From NCBI GenBank assembly GCA_964368645.1, contig CAYJBY010000019.1, forward strand, positions 1 to 56,982: a stretch of DNA of 56,982 nt, given 5' to 3'. Source of the DNA: JAEDHM01 sp964368645 (GTDB lineage: Bacteria > Bacillota > Clostridia > Christensenellales > CAG-1252). The notes under the pieces are model-generated. The model saw nothing but the letters and a program-made list of their open reading frames with translations. It was not told the DNA's origin and did not search any database. Below, one piece after another: positions 32,042 to 40,795 of the stretch. The position numbers and the translations under genes were made by a program. Position 1 is the stretch's first letter; each line of letters starts with the position of its first letter.

Positions 32042-33115
32042 TTATCTTATAACGTCGTTTCCAAGGGTTCCCTTTTCGATTAAAGAAAGGGGTACGTGCT
32101 CCACCGCGAAGGACGAATCGGGCTTGACGGTAATGACCGTTCCGCCTCTTTGGGAATACGAGCGGCGAATGCCCTTATAAGCGAGGTAATCTATACTCAT
32201 ACCGTAGGTTAGCTGTATGCCCTTATAAACCATAGACAACGTATTGAGGTGATCGTGCCCGACAAATGTTCCCTTGGTACTGCCAAGCTCCTGCATCGCG
32301 GCGAAAAAACGCCCCTCCTGTCTGGATATGCCTAAATAGTTGTCCGTCTCGCCTATCCACCCTAACTTGTACTCCACTTCCTTTGAGCCGAAGCGCAAAA
32401 GGTTCCACGCGTCCTTATACTCCTTAAGCGGCATATGGAAAAAAGCAAGAGAGGGCGGAATTTTGCCGTCTGCTTTCAGGTCGGTTAGGGTTCGCTTGTA
32501 CCACTCGATTTGGTCGTCGTGGATTACGTCGAAGCCTGTGAAAAAGTTACCTCCGCCGTACATATTGGAGTCTAACATTACCAGTACGTTGTTAAGACTG
32601 CCGTCTGCGTTGCGGAGATTGACTGTATAATTGCCTACGCCCGATATATCCTTAGGACCGCGCCTAAACAAACAATGGGGCATACTTTCGTACAGGTCGG
32701 CAAGCTGTTGCTTGGTGTGGGTGCATAAAACCTCGGTGTCGTGGTTGCCGAAGACAAACGCCCAAGGAATCCCGAACCCCTCCATTAACTCTGCGAATAA
32801 TTTGCTTTCCTTATAATTGTTGCGCGTCAGCGTCATAGGCAGCATAGGATACACGTTATCGCCTGTTAGAACAATAAGGTCGGGCTTCGTATGCTCGACC
32901 AGCTTGATAACCGCGTTCATAGCCAATCTGTCAGCCATACGCGTGATAAAGGAATTGCCGATATGCACGTCGGTTAGCTGTAAAATCCTAAAATCCTTGC
33001 CCTCGGGTATAACAAACTCGCTGACTCCATTGTTATCAACGGGAACAATACCCGAGTTCTCCACCTTTCGGGAAATCAAAATTTCTTTGGTTTTTGCCAC
33101 AGGCGCGTGTATCAT
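32042..33115 (-). CDS. Cytoplasmic calcineurin-like metallophosphoesterase
   Basis: A 357-residue two-metal phosphoesterase with LTDVHIGN, LTGDNVYP, FVFGNHDTE and VGHDHLNTL in order. It lacks a signal or membrane helix, unlike its paralogue at 17229-18665, with which it shares LTDxHIG, the spacing of all blocks and a C-terminal YGMSIDYLAYKGI. The N-terminus (VAKTKEILISRKV) looks cytoplasmic. The substrate is unknown. SD AGGAGTTAAGCT precedes the ATG. Coupled to mntP. Confidence 0.87.
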   Translation of the reverse strand: MIHAPVAKTKEILISRKVENSGIVPVDNNGVSEFVIPEGKDFRILQLTDVHIGNSFITRMADRLAMNAVIKLVEHTKPDLIVLTGDNVYPMLPMTLTRNNYKESKLFAELMEGFGIPWAFVFGNHDTEVLCTHTKQQLADLYESMPHCLFRRGPKDISGVGNYTVNLRNADGSLNNVLVMLDSNMYGGGNFFTGFDVIHDDQIEWYKRTLTDLKADGKIPPSLAFFHMPLKEYKDAWNLLRFGSKEVEYKLGWIGETDNYLGISRQEGRFFAAMQELGSTKGTFVGHDHLNTLSMVYKGIQLTYGMSIDYLAYKGIRRSYSQRGGTVITVKPDSSFAVEHVPLSLIEKGTLGNDVIR

Positions 33116-33176
33116 AGCTTAACTCCTAACAAAAAAATAGTTGCGAATATCCAACAATATCCGTAAGAATCTCAAC

Positions 33177-33869
33177 TTAGCTATACCGAAGTTCTACCTT
33201 ATCGACATAGTTTTCAAGTATAGCCTTGTATTCTAAGGCGGTGGTTTTGAGATGAGCGGTCAGTCCTGACGTAAGACAGTCGCCGCTATCGGTAAACTCC
33301 TGCAAAAACATCTTCGGCGCCCCCTTAATCCATCTGCCTATCGACTCCATATCCTCGCCGGTATGCAGTTGTTTGACTAAGGTCGTGCGGAACTCGTAGG
33401 GTATGGCGTTTGAAAGCAAAAAATCCACACTCTCCGATATTTTCGTCAAATCATAGTCCGCTATTCCCACCGTCTTGCCGTAATGCTCGGGACTGTTTTT
33501 AATGTCCATTGCAACGTAATCGATTAACCCTTGTGCGGTTAAATCCTTAAGCATTGCGGGATTAGAACCGTTACTGTCCAGCTTAACGCTATAACCCATA
33601 TCTTTAATTTCCTTGATAAATAGGGGCAAATCGCGGTTTAAGGTAGGCTCTCCGCCTGTTATGCAAACGCCGTCTAAAAGCCCCTTACGCTTAGTCAGAA
33701 AAGAGAAAAAACTCTCCTTATCTATAGTTTTGGGTATAGCATTGGTGGTAACAAGAGAGGAATTATGGCAGAAAGGACAACGGAAATTACAGCCGTAGGT
33801 AAAAACCGTACACGCCACGTAACCGCTGTAATCCACTAAGGACATTTTTTCCAAGCCGTAAATTTCCAT
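33177..33869 (-). CDS. nrdG: Anaerobic ribonucleotide reductase activating protein (radical SAM)
   Basis: A 230-residue radical-SAM activase of the NrdG2 type. The cluster motif is CNFRCPFCHN (Cys27, Cys31, Cys34 approx.), then CITGGEPTL and VKLDSNGSNP. It generates the glycyl radical in NrdD using SAM. The nrdD gene is two genes upstream on the same strand; a terminator hairpin lies between, so nrdG probably has its own promoter as well. Pyruvate-formate-lyase activases look similar, but the neighbourhood and N-terminus (GLEKMSLVDYSGY) favour NrdG. Confidence 0.92.
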   Translation of the reverse strand: MEIYGLEKMSLVDYSGYVACTVFTYGCNFRCPFCHNSSLVTTNAIPKTIDKESFFSFLTKRKGLLDGVCITGGEPTLNRDLPLFIKEIKDMGYSVKLDSNGSNPAMLKDLTAQGLIDYVAMDIKNSPEHYGKTVGIADYDLTKISESVDFLLSNAIPYEFRTTLVKQLHTGEDMESIGRWIKGAPKMFLQEFTDSGDCLTSGLTAHLKTTALEYKAILENYVDKVELRYS

Positions 33870-33975
33870 ACACTCTCCTGTTCTAACTCTATTATTACCG
33901 TATTATCCGTAATTATCGTATTATACGCGCAAAGCTTACGCCATATATCGAATCTAACTCTCGGCGTAACAATAA

Positions 33976-34007
33976 AGCGCAGTGAGAAAGCTTTTTCCCA
34001 CTGCGCT
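33976..34007 (-). terminator. Terminator behind nrdD-trxB
   Basis: Nine-base perfect stem AGCGCAGTG / CACTGCGCT with a 14-base loop; on the minus strand TTTATTGTT follows. It lies 8 bases beyond the reductase stop codon. Confidence 0.75.
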
Positions 34008-34014
34008 CTTGCCG

Positions 34015-34938
34015 TTAATTCTCTGAATTGCGGTCTATATACGCACAAGCGGCTATAGCCGCCACCGCGCCGTCAGCCGCCGCCGTGGTTAGCTGTCTTA
34101 CCTTTTTAACGCGGCAGTCGCCTGCGGCATACACGCCCTCGGTACTGCAAGCGCAGTCGCCGTCCGTAACGATAAAGCCGAATTTGTCCAGTTCCGCCAC
34201 GTTCTCGAACGCCTTGTTATCGGGAACCTGTCCGATTGCCACAAAGCAGGCGTCGGATTTCAAGTCGAAAGCAGGCTCGCCCCCGGGGAATTTCCCGAAA
34301 GCGGCTCCGCTGAAATTAACGCCGTCCTCGGTTAAATACGCCTTGCAGGAAATACCGCTGCGCCACTCCACGTTTTTACGGGCAAGCAGGGTTTTAACCA
34401 AAGCGTTGTCGCCGAAAAACTTGTCAAACAGCGTGCAAACATACACCTTGTTGCAGTAATTGGAAAGCAGAATACCGTATTGCAGGGCGGTGTTGCCGTC
34501 GCCTAACAATATAACGTCCTTGCCCTTATAAAACGCGCCGTCGCAAACCGCGCAGAAGGATATACCCTTAAGGGTATCCTCTCCCTCGTAGCGGAGTTTC
34601 TTGTGCTTAACGCCTGCGGCGATAATAACCGACTTTGCGCTGTACTCGCTTTTGCCTGCCTTAACGCGGAAGTCGCACTCCCCGACCTTAACTATGCTCT
34701 CTGCCTTGACGGGATCGAAGTCCGCGCCGTGAGAAGTCACCTGATCAAACATTCTGTCGGATAGCTCGTAACCGCTTATACTGACAACGGAGGGAAAGTT
34801 CTCCACCTTAGGTGAACTGGCAATCTGACCGCCGATGGTCTCGTTTTCCAGCAACAAAACTGATTTGCCTGCCCTTAACGCATAAAGCGCGGCGGTCATT
34901 CCCGCCGTGCCTGCGCCGATTATAATTATATCGGTCAT
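34015..34938 (-). CDS. trxB: Thioredoxin reductase (FAD/NAD(P)H disulfide reductase)
   Basis: A 307-residue low-molecular-weight flavoprotein reductase. FAD motif IIIGAGTAGMTAALYALRAG at the N-terminus, redox-active CAVC (in SFCAVCDGAFY), a second dinucleotide motif VILLGDGNTALQYG and the C-terminal GVYAAGDCR. The second motif differs from the usual GGGNSA form (GDGNTA). It lies 15 bases after nrdD, whose product ends in a glutaredoxin-like CPNC domain; the pair therefore looks like a dedicated electron path to ribonucleotide reduction. Cofactor preference (NADPH, NADH or ferredoxin) is not decidable here. Confidence 0.92.
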   Translation of the reverse strand: MTDIIIIGAGTAGMTAALYALRAGKSVLLLENETIGGQIASSPKVENFPSVVSISGYELSDRMFDQVTSHGADFDPVKAESIVKVGECDFRVKAGKSEYSAKSVIIAAGVKHKKLRYEGEDTLKGISFCAVCDGAFYKGKDVILLGDGNTALQYGILLSNYCNKVYVCTLFDKFFGDNALVKTLLARKNVEWRSGISCKAYLTEDGVNFSGAAFGKFPGGEPAFDLKSDACFVAIGQVPDNKAFENVAELDKFGFIVTDGDCACSTEGVYAAGDCRVKKVRQLTTAAADGAVAAIAACAYIDRNSEN

Positions 34939-34953
34939 AAATTAATTCTCCTG

Positions 34954-37317
34954 TTATCTGTTCTCGATAAACTTGCGGATATCGCTGGCGTTATCGTACT
35001 TTTCATAACCCTTGTCGGAGGGTACGAGCATCGTAGGAGCGGTCTTAATACCCATTTCCATACTCTTGGCAACATCTTCCTCCGCGTCGATAACGGTGTA
35101 GCTTATGCCTGCCTTGTCAAGCATCAGTTTCGCCATTTTGCAGTTAGGACAGGTTTTGCGTGTGAAAAGCAGTATTTCGTCGGAAGCCGCCGCGCAAGCG
35201 TTCGCCTGCTCGGAAACGGTCTGTTCGGGAGCCTCGTGCTTAAGTACGCTCTTATCTATATCGTAAACTACGCGCTCTGCGAACTCGCGTGCCTTGCCCT
35301 TGTTCCAGTTCTGAACGGGACGGTAATAGCCTGTAATACGGGAATAAACCTCGGTGGATTTGCCACAAATGGGGCAAGCCGCAACCGCACCTGCTATATA
35401 CCCGTGGTCTGCGCAAACGGCATAGGTGGGTGATAAGGTGTAGTAAGGCAAACGGTAGTTATTGGCAATCTTGCGAACCAACGTAGCCGCTTCCTTCCAG
35501 CTGTTGAGCTTCTGTCCGAGGAAAGCGTGGAATACGGTACCTGAGGTGTAACGAGTCTGAAGCTCGTCCTGAATATCCAACGCGTCGAAAATGTCGGAGG
35601 TAAAGCTCACGGGCAGATGGGAGCTGTTGGTGTAATAGGGATCCTCGACAGTGCCTGCGGTAATGATATTGGGATACTGTTTTTTGTCGTGGAAGGCAAG
35701 ACGGTAAGCGGTAGATTCCGCAGGAGTCGCTTCCAAATTGTATAAATCCTTATACTGCTCCTGATAATCGGAGAGCTTGTTGCGCATATGGTCAAGTACG
35801 TTCTTGGTGAAGTCCTGCGCCTTGGTCTGAGTCAAATCCGCCTTAATCCAGTTGGCGTTAAGGCAAGCCTCGTTCATACCTACCAAACCGATAGTGGAGA
35901 AGTGGTTGCTGAAGGTGCCCAGATAACGCTTGGTGTAAGGATACAAGCCAACCTCAAGGAGCTTGGTGATAACGTCTCTTTTGATCTTAAGAGAACGAGC
36001 GGAAACGTCCATCAAATGGTCAAGCTTCTCGTAAAACTCGGTTTCGTTAGCGGAAGTGTAGGCGATACGGGGCATATTGATAGTGACAACGCCGATACTG
36101 CCTGTGCTCTCGCCGCTTCCGAAGAAGCCGCCTGCCTTTTTGCGCAGCTCACGAAGATCAAGACGCAAACGGCAGCACATACTGCGGACGTCCGACGGCT
36201 CCATATCGCTGTTGATATAGTTGGAAAAATAAGGAGTGCCGTACTTTGCGGTCATCTCGAACAAAAGCTTGTTGTTCTCGGTCTCGCTCCAGTCGAAGTC
36301 CTTGGTTATAGAATAGGTAGGAATAGGATACTGGAAACCTCTGCCGTTGGCGTCGCCCTCGATCATAAGCTCGATGAACGCCTTGTTGACCATTGCCATT
36401 TCCTCAACGCAGTCCTTATACTTGAAGTCCATTTCCTTGCCGCCGACGATAGCGTTAAGCTCCGCCAAATCCTTGGGAACAACCCAGTCCAAGGTGATGT
36501 TGGTAAAGGGTGATTGAGTACCCCAACGGCTGGGCGTATTAACTCCGTATATAAAGGATTGGATACACTGTTTAACTTCCTTATAGCTCAGATTGTCCTT
36601 CTTGACGAAGGGAGCAAGGTAAGTATCGAAGGAAGAGAAAGCCTGTGCGCCTGCCCACTCGTTTTGCATAATGCCGAGGAAATTAACCATCTGGTTGCAC
36701 AGAGTGGAAAGGTGTCCCGCAGGAGAACTGGTAATCTTGCCGGGGATACCGCCCAAGCCCTCTTTGATAAGCTGACGGAGCGACCAACCTGCGCAATAGC
36801 CTGTAAGCATACTCAAATCGTGAATATGAATGTCGCAGTTGCGGTGAGCCTGCTCGATTTCCTCGTCGTAACACTCGGTAAGCCAGTAGTTGGCGGTAAT
36901 CGCGCCTGAGTTGGACAGAATAAGGCCGCCTACGGAATAAGTAACCGTGGAGTTCTCTTTAACTCTCCAGTCTTTAACCTTAACGTACTTATCTACAGTC
37001 TCCTTGTAGTCAAGCATCGTATCCTTAATATTACGCAGTTTTTCGTGCTGTTTTCTGTAAAGTATGTAGGACTTGGCTACGTCCACGTAACCTGCCTGAA
37101 TCAGCACAACCTCAACGCTGTCCTGAATGTCCTCAACCGTAATGACGTTATCTCTTATCTTCGGTACGAAATCCGCCGTAACCTTAAGCGAAAGCAAATC
37201 CAGAATATCTCTGTTGTAAACCTTGCCTAAACCCTGAAACGCCTTTTCGATAGCTATTGAAACCTTAGATAAATTAAAATCGACTACCTCGCCGCCCCTT
37301 TTCCTAACCTTGTACAT
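34954..37317 (-). CDS. nrdD: Anaerobic (class III) ribonucleotide reductase fused to a glutaredoxin-like domain
   Basis: A 787-residue enzyme that makes deoxyribonucleotides without oxygen. Parts: ATP-cone allosteric domain (residues 2-95), the ten-stranded barrel (about 100-610), a zinc site (CADHGY and CPICGK), the glycyl-radical loop SRITGYY (Gly near 663) and, after a 35-residue linker, a glutaredoxin/NrdH-like domain (about 714-787) with CPNC at 723-726. Ordinary NrdD ends soon after the glycyl loop. With a thioredoxin reductase next door, a dithiol rather than formate as electron donor is likely. The ATG at 37317 follows GGGAGGTTAC; an earlier in-frame ATG lies in the promoter. Allied activase: nrdG. 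Confidence 0.95.
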   Translation of the reverse strand: MYKVRKRGGEVVDFNLSKVSIAIEKAFQGLGKVYNRDILDLLSLKVTADFVPKIRDNVITVEDIQDSVEVVLIQAGYVDVAKSYILYRKQHEKLRNIKDTMLDYKETVDKYVKVKDWRVKENSTVTYSVGGLILSNSGAITANYWLTECYDEEIEQAHRNCDIHIHDLSMLTGYCAGWSLRQLIKEGLGGIPGKITSSPAGHLSTLCNQMVNFLGIMQNEWAGAQAFSSFDTYLAPFVKKDNLSYKEVKQCIQSFIYGVNTPSRWGTQSPFTNITLDWVVPKDLAELNAIVGGKEMDFKYKDCVEEMAMVNKAFIELMIEGDANGRGFQYPIPTYSITKDFDWSETENNKLLFEMTAKYGTPYFSNYINSDMEPSDVRSMCCRLRLDLRELRKKAGGFFGSGESTGSIGVVTINMPRIAYTSANETEFYEKLDHLMDVSARSLKIKRDVITKLLEVGLYPYTKRYLGTFSNHFSTIGLVGMNEACLNANWIKADLTQTKAQDFTKNVLDHMRNKLSDYQEQYKDLYNLEATPAESTAYRLAFHDKKQYPNIITAGTVEDPYYTNSSHLPVSFTSDIFDALDIQDELQTRYTSGTVFHAFLGQKLNSWKEAATLVRKIANNYRLPYYTLSPTYAVCADHGYIAGAVAACPICGKSTEVYSRITGYYRPVQNWNKGKAREFAERVVYDIDKSVLKHEAPEQTVSEQANACAAASDEILLFTRKTCPNCKMAKLMLDKAGISYTVIDAEEDVAKSMEMGIKTAPTMLVPSDKGYEKYDNASDIRKFIENR

Positions 37318-37354
37318 TTTGTAACCTCCCAGTTTTGTGAATTGATGCTCCTTT

Positions 37355-37383
37355 ATTATATCAACGGGCTGTGGTAAAGTCAA
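37355..37383 (-). promoter_or_regulatory. Sigma-A promoter of nrdD
   Basis: Minus strand TTGACT (37383-37378), 17-bp spacer, TATAAT (37360-37355). The leader is about 30 nt with an SD. Confidence 0.8.
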
Positions 37384-37391
37384 TGACAAGA

Positions 37392-37407
37392 CCACAATAT
37401 ATAGTAT
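37392..37407. promoter_or_regulatory. Possible NrdR box upstream of nrdD
   Basis: ATACTATATATTGTGG read on the minus strand resembles the AT-rich palindrome ACACTATATATTGTGT-like NrdR box. It lies 9 bases upstream of the -35. Only one copy is seen, whereas NrdR boxes usually occur in pairs. Confidence 0.35.
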
Positions 37408-37548
37408 TAGGAAATAATAATTTGTCTAAATGTTGTATAAATTTTGCTTATAAGAAAAATTTGTTCAATTCTCGAAAATGCAAATTTGATAATTTCAAAA
37501 ACCCCCTATTTAACTAAGGCTTTGACTTTTCCAATTCTCAAAAACCAT

Positions 37549-37591
37549 AAAAAATATCCTGCAAGCCCATATTTTCGGGAGTTGCAGGATA
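37549..37591 (-). terminator. Terminator of the 37764-40708 gene group
   Basis: Ten-base perfect stem TATCCTGCAA / TTGCAGGATA with an inner CCC/GGG; TTTTTTAT follows on the minus strand. Confidence 0.8.
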
Positions 37592-37763
37592 AAAATATTT
37601 TTGTCTTTAAGTTACTATTTCGGCACGTAAAGCAGGTACGCTTGACGTTGTGTCATAGGACTTGTTGCACCGTTTTCTACTTAGATAGGCTGGGCGTTCC
37701 TTTTTTACTTACGCCGCTTTTCGCTCTTCCTCGCGGTCTTAGGTCGGTAGTTTGTTAGGGCGT

Positions 37764-39050
37764 TTACGCTTGGGCGTACTCCTTAACTCCGTCTATGATA
37801 AGGTCGAAAAATCTTTCCACCGTGGCTCTGTCCTCGCTGTTGCCCTTAATCGCCATTGACATAGTCATCACGCCGTTGAGGGTGGTAAGCGCAAGCTGAA
37901 CGTAGGGCTTGAATTTGATTGCTCCCGTCATAAACCCGTCCACAGGGCTCATATCACCTAGGGTGAGTTTGTCCGCTGGCAGGTAACCTATATTGCTCAT
38001 ACCGATAAGCGGATTGATATAGCCGATTTTTATCGCCTGCTCGGAAATCGCGTGAGGGAAGATGCCGTACGCCAATTTTAACAGAGGAAGGCTGTACAAG
38101 CCCATATACTTGTCGTCCTTGCTCTTTTGAACCGACTCGACCACCTTTACTAAGGTTGCCGCCACCGTATCATCTCTGCCGCTGACACTGCACTGCATAA
38201 AGCCTGTGTGGTTGGTTAAGCCGCCTGCGTTTTCGCCGCCCTTGATATGCCGTCTTAAATCCACCATACAGGGTATCGTCAGGGTATCCTCTTTCGGATA
38301 ATCCCCTACCTTAAACAATGCGTGTATAAAGACGCCCAGCATAAGGTCGTTGACGGTGTAGCCGTCTTTTTTGCCTGCCGCTCTGAACGCCGCGAACAAA
38401 TCCTTGTCGATTTTGCGGCGGACTATCATACATTTGTCGTTAATGTCTGCGGCGGAAAGCGGAAAAACGTGCTTATCCTTAACCGCGCTGATATTCTTAT
38501 ACAGCTTACGCGCAACCCTCTCCTCGCTTCTGTTCATATTGGTATAAACCGCGTCATAGGAGCGACTGCCCGTCTTAATGTCCAAGGGGCTTACGCCGTT
38601 AGTCAGGTAATTATTGTAGTTTTCCGCCATCTTTTTGAGGAAATACTTAAAATCACCGCCGTCAAAGCACATATGGTTGACTATCATAGCAAAGGTGGAT
38701 TTGCCGTCGCGGTTGAGTATCAAAACTCTGAACTGCACGTTGCTGTCCACGGGTATTTGGTAGGTGATAAAATCTTCCAGTTCGCTGTCGTAGTCCTCAG
38801 CTTCCTTGACGGTAAGAATATCGTCTATCGTATAATCCTCTATGCTCCAATAGGGGCGAATTGCGTTATATACGAAACTGCTGTGAAGCACAGGCTGAAG
38901 CTCGGTAAAGCAAAGCAAAACGTATTTTAAGGCGTCAACGTCTATCAAACCGTCGTATTTCAGAACGGCGTGAACCATACGGTCGTAATAATTGCGGAAT
39001 AAAAACTGCATCTTATCCCACATTTCAGCTTTCAAATGCAGTTCACTCAT
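37764..39050 (-). CDS. Condensation-domain-fold acyltransferase of unknown substrate
   Basis: A 428-residue stand-alone member of the chloramphenicol-acetyltransferase/condensation-domain superfamily. The catalytic motif is VNHMCFDGGDF (HxxxDG, about residues 126-136), and the C-terminal half contains ANPLIG-like and SNIGYL segments of the second subdomain (IGMSNIGYLP). No carrier-protein or adenylation gene is nearby, so a free acyl acceptor such as an alcohol, lipid or glycan is as likely as a peptide. SD GAGGAGG precedes the ATG, and its start overlaps the end of the membrane-protein gene upstream by 8 nt. Confidence 0.75.
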   Translation of the reverse strand: MSELHLKAEMWDKMQFLFRNYYDRMVHAVLKYDGLIDVDALKYVLLCFTELQPVLHSSFVYNAIRPYWSIEDYTIDDILTVKEAEDYDSELEDFITYQIPVDSNVQFRVLILNRDGKSTFAMIVNHMCFDGGDFKYFLKKMAENYNNYLTNGVSPLDIKTGSRSYDAVYTNMNRSEERVARKLYKNISAVKDKHVFPLSAADINDKCMIVRRKIDKDLFAAFRAAGKKDGYTVNDLMLGVFIHALFKVGDYPKEDTLTIPCMVDLRRHIKGGENAGGLTNHTGFMQCSVSGRDDTVAATLVKVVESVQKSKDDKYMGLYSLPLLKLAYGIFPHAISEQAIKIGYINPLIGMSNIGYLPADKLTLGDMSPVDGFMTGAIKFKPYVQLALTTLNGVMTMSMAIKGNSEDRATVERFFDLIIDGVKEYAQA

Positions 39051-39843
39051 TATTGTCTTCCTCCTCTTCTACGGATAAGCGTTTGTAATAGCCTCGAGTG
39101 GCAAGCACTCCGATTAAAACGTCAATCACTCCGCCCAATACAGGCAGGAACCAATAAGGGTGCCAAGGCACGACCTTGCATAAGCCCAGTATCACGTAAC
39201 CCAGTGCAAAAAGGCACTCTGTAAACACGGTAAGTGAGAAAAATCTCGTAACGCTCTTTGACGCAAAAGCTACCGCCGTATCCGCGCCCGTTATGCCGAT
39301 AGGCAGAGCCACGAAAAGAAGCCATACGTTTTTCGCCTCGGTCAGCTTGATGCAGAGCAGGAAGGTAAAAGTAACCAAAAGCGTAATCCACAGCACGTTA
39401 AGCAGTCTGACTACTACGGGCATATTCTTTTCCGTAAAATACACCACGCCCAAAAGTGATGCCGCCACTATGCCTAACAGCACGCCGCCCACCATCACCA
39501 GCCAGCTCACGTTCCAAGGTAAGCAGGTAAAGCTGAGCAACAGATAAAGAAAGGTTACGCCCAAAACGTAGGTTAAGGCGATAAGCAAGCCCTTACCCGT
39601 TATGCCTAAAGCGGTAAAAAACCCTGCCCTAAGACGTTCCGCCTTCGCTACGTCCTGTTCAAAGCCCTCCATACTGCGTACCGCCATATCGAAAATGACG
39701 TTGTCGTCCGTCATACCCTTGGCGCGGTATTCCGCTTCCTTACCCAAAAGGTATTCCGAATACTGTTCCGTATATACCTGTCGGGCGTCGCTCTTAACGT
39801 CCTTGAATTTTTGCTCTAAAAAAGCGTCGAATCTTTGTTTCAT
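39043..39843 (-). CDS. Membrane protein with permease-prefix-like N-terminus
   Basis: A 266-residue protein: a helical soluble N-terminal region (residues 1-75, RFDAFLEQKFKDVKSDARQV and MAVRSMEGFEQDV) resembling the permease-prefix domain found before PadR-associated and ABC membrane proteins, followed by about six membrane helices and an acidic C-terminus (VEEEEDNNE). No transport motif is recognised. It lies between a GtrA-type gene and an acyltransferase-fold gene and overlaps the latter, so a common envelope function is possible. No padR-type gene is adjacent. Confidence 0.65.
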   Translation of the reverse strand: MKQRFDAFLEQKFKDVKSDARQVYTEQYSEYLLGKEAEYRAKGMTDDNVIFDMAVRSMEGFEQDVAKAERLRAGFFTALGITGKGLLIALTYVLGVTFLYLLLSFTCLPWNVSWLVMVGGVLLGIVAASLLGVVYFTEKNMPVVVRLLNVLWITLLVTFTFLLCIKLTEAKNVWLLFVALPIGITGADTAVAFASKSVTRFFSLTVFTECLFALGYVILGLCKVVPWHPYWFLPVLGGVIDVLIGVLATRGYYKRLSVEEEEDNNE

Positions 39844-39904
39844 ATTCTCCTTTTTGGGTTGTCGGACGTTGCCGTCGGCACCGTCTGCGCCCTTTCTGCG
39901 TTAG

Positions 39905-40708
39905 TTATTCCCCATCGCTAGGCTTGTCCGCCCCGTCGGTTTCAGTATTCGTTTCTTCGTCCGCGGCGGCGTTTTGGGGTTCCTCCTGCGCCGTTACGTC
40001 GTTATTCTCGGAATTCTCCGTTACGGTATCGTTATTATCCTCGGTTGCGGTATCCACTGCGCTATCCGTTGCGGCGTTGTCCGTTAAGGCTGAATTGTCG
40101 GTATCGGTTGCGCCGTTGTCAGCATCGTTATTGTCCGTTGCTCCCTTGTTCGCAGTTTTGTCCTTTTCTGCGGAATTGATACTCTTACCGAAAACGATAA
40201 AGCGTTGGAATAAGAACTCGGTTATCATATTAATCAGCATCGTACCGATTAAGATTATATAATCTGCGCCTGCAAACGTCCAAACCTTGGTTAAAGCGTC
40301 GCCCCACAGCGTAGAGCAGGGGGTAAACACCGCGTAGTACGCTAATACCTTGAGCATTGCAATAGGTACGTTATTAGCCGACTTGAAGGTAAATTTGCGG
40401 TTAAAGGTAAAGTTCCAGATAACGGACATTATCAATGCAATCAGGTAGCCTGTCCAGTAATCCCAGTGGAAAACCTCCCAAAAAAGTGTGGACGCGCCTA
40501 ACTGTATAGCTCCTGCCGAAGCGGAAAAACAGACGAATTTGATGGTTTGCATAAGAGTCTGCTTACGCAAACGCTTCTTTTCCTCCTCGGTTTTGACGGG
40601 TTGTCCGTCAGCTTCGGGATTGATCGAAAGCTCCGCCGAAGCAGTCTTATTATCCTCGTTTTCCGTTGTTTGTATTGTGGTTTGCTCCCGTTCTTCTTGT
40701 TTATTCAT
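39905..40708 (-). CDS. GtrA-family membrane protein with Asp/Asn/Thr-rich tail
   Basis: A 267-residue protein. Residues 45-175 form the four-helix GtrA domain (FVCFSASAGAIQLGAS, IWNFTFNRKFTF, FLFQRFIVFG), associated with flipping of lipid-linked sugars or teichoic-acid/polysaccharide modification. The N-terminal 45 residues and the C-terminal 90 are polar and low in complexity, the tail rich in Asp, Asn, Thr and Ala (GATDTDNSALTDNAATDS). Such tails are not typical of GtrA. First gene of its group; its promoter sits in the terminator of the preceding ATPase operon. Confidence 0.85.
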   Translation of the reverse strand: MNKQEEREQTTIQTTENEDNKTASAELSINPEADGQPVKTEEEKKRLRKQTLMQTIKFVCFSASAGAIQLGASTLFWEVFHWDYWTGYLIALIMSVIWNFTFNRKFTFKSANNVPIAMLKVLAYYAVFTPCSTLWGDALTKVWTFAGADYIILIGTMLINMITEFLFQRFIVFGKSINSAEKDKTANKGATDNNDADNGATDTDNSALTDNAATDSAVDTATEDNNDTVTENSENNDVTAQEEPQNAAADEETNTETDGADKPSDGE

Positions 40709-40748
40709 AATGTTACCGCCTTTTCAGTTTGTTTTCAAACCGATAATT

Positions 40749-40777
40749 ATTATAGCATATAATAAAAGGACTTGCAA
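40749..40777 (-). promoter_or_regulatory. Promoter of the GtrA gene, overlapping a terminator
   Basis: Minus strand TTGCAA (40777-40772), 17-bp spacer, TATAAT (40754-40749), with TGC before the -10. The -35 box is the loop of the terminator hairpin at 40764-40787. Confidence 0.65.
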
Positions 40778-40787
40778 TAGTCCTTTT
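40764..40787. terminator. Terminator of the atp-trmB operon
   Basis: AAAAGGACT / AGTCCTTTT, nine-base stem, six-base loop; effective in both directions. It lies 9 bases after the trmB stop. Confidence 0.8.
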
Positions 40788-40795
40788 GTATCCGC

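Noticed and set aside
32041..32060. Manganese (yybP-ykoY) riboswitch before mntP
   Set aside because: mntP starts one base after the preceding gene; no leader exists.
35788..36909. Two long plus-strand frames of 241 and 131 codons
   Set aside because: Antisense to nrdD with no SD and no family features.
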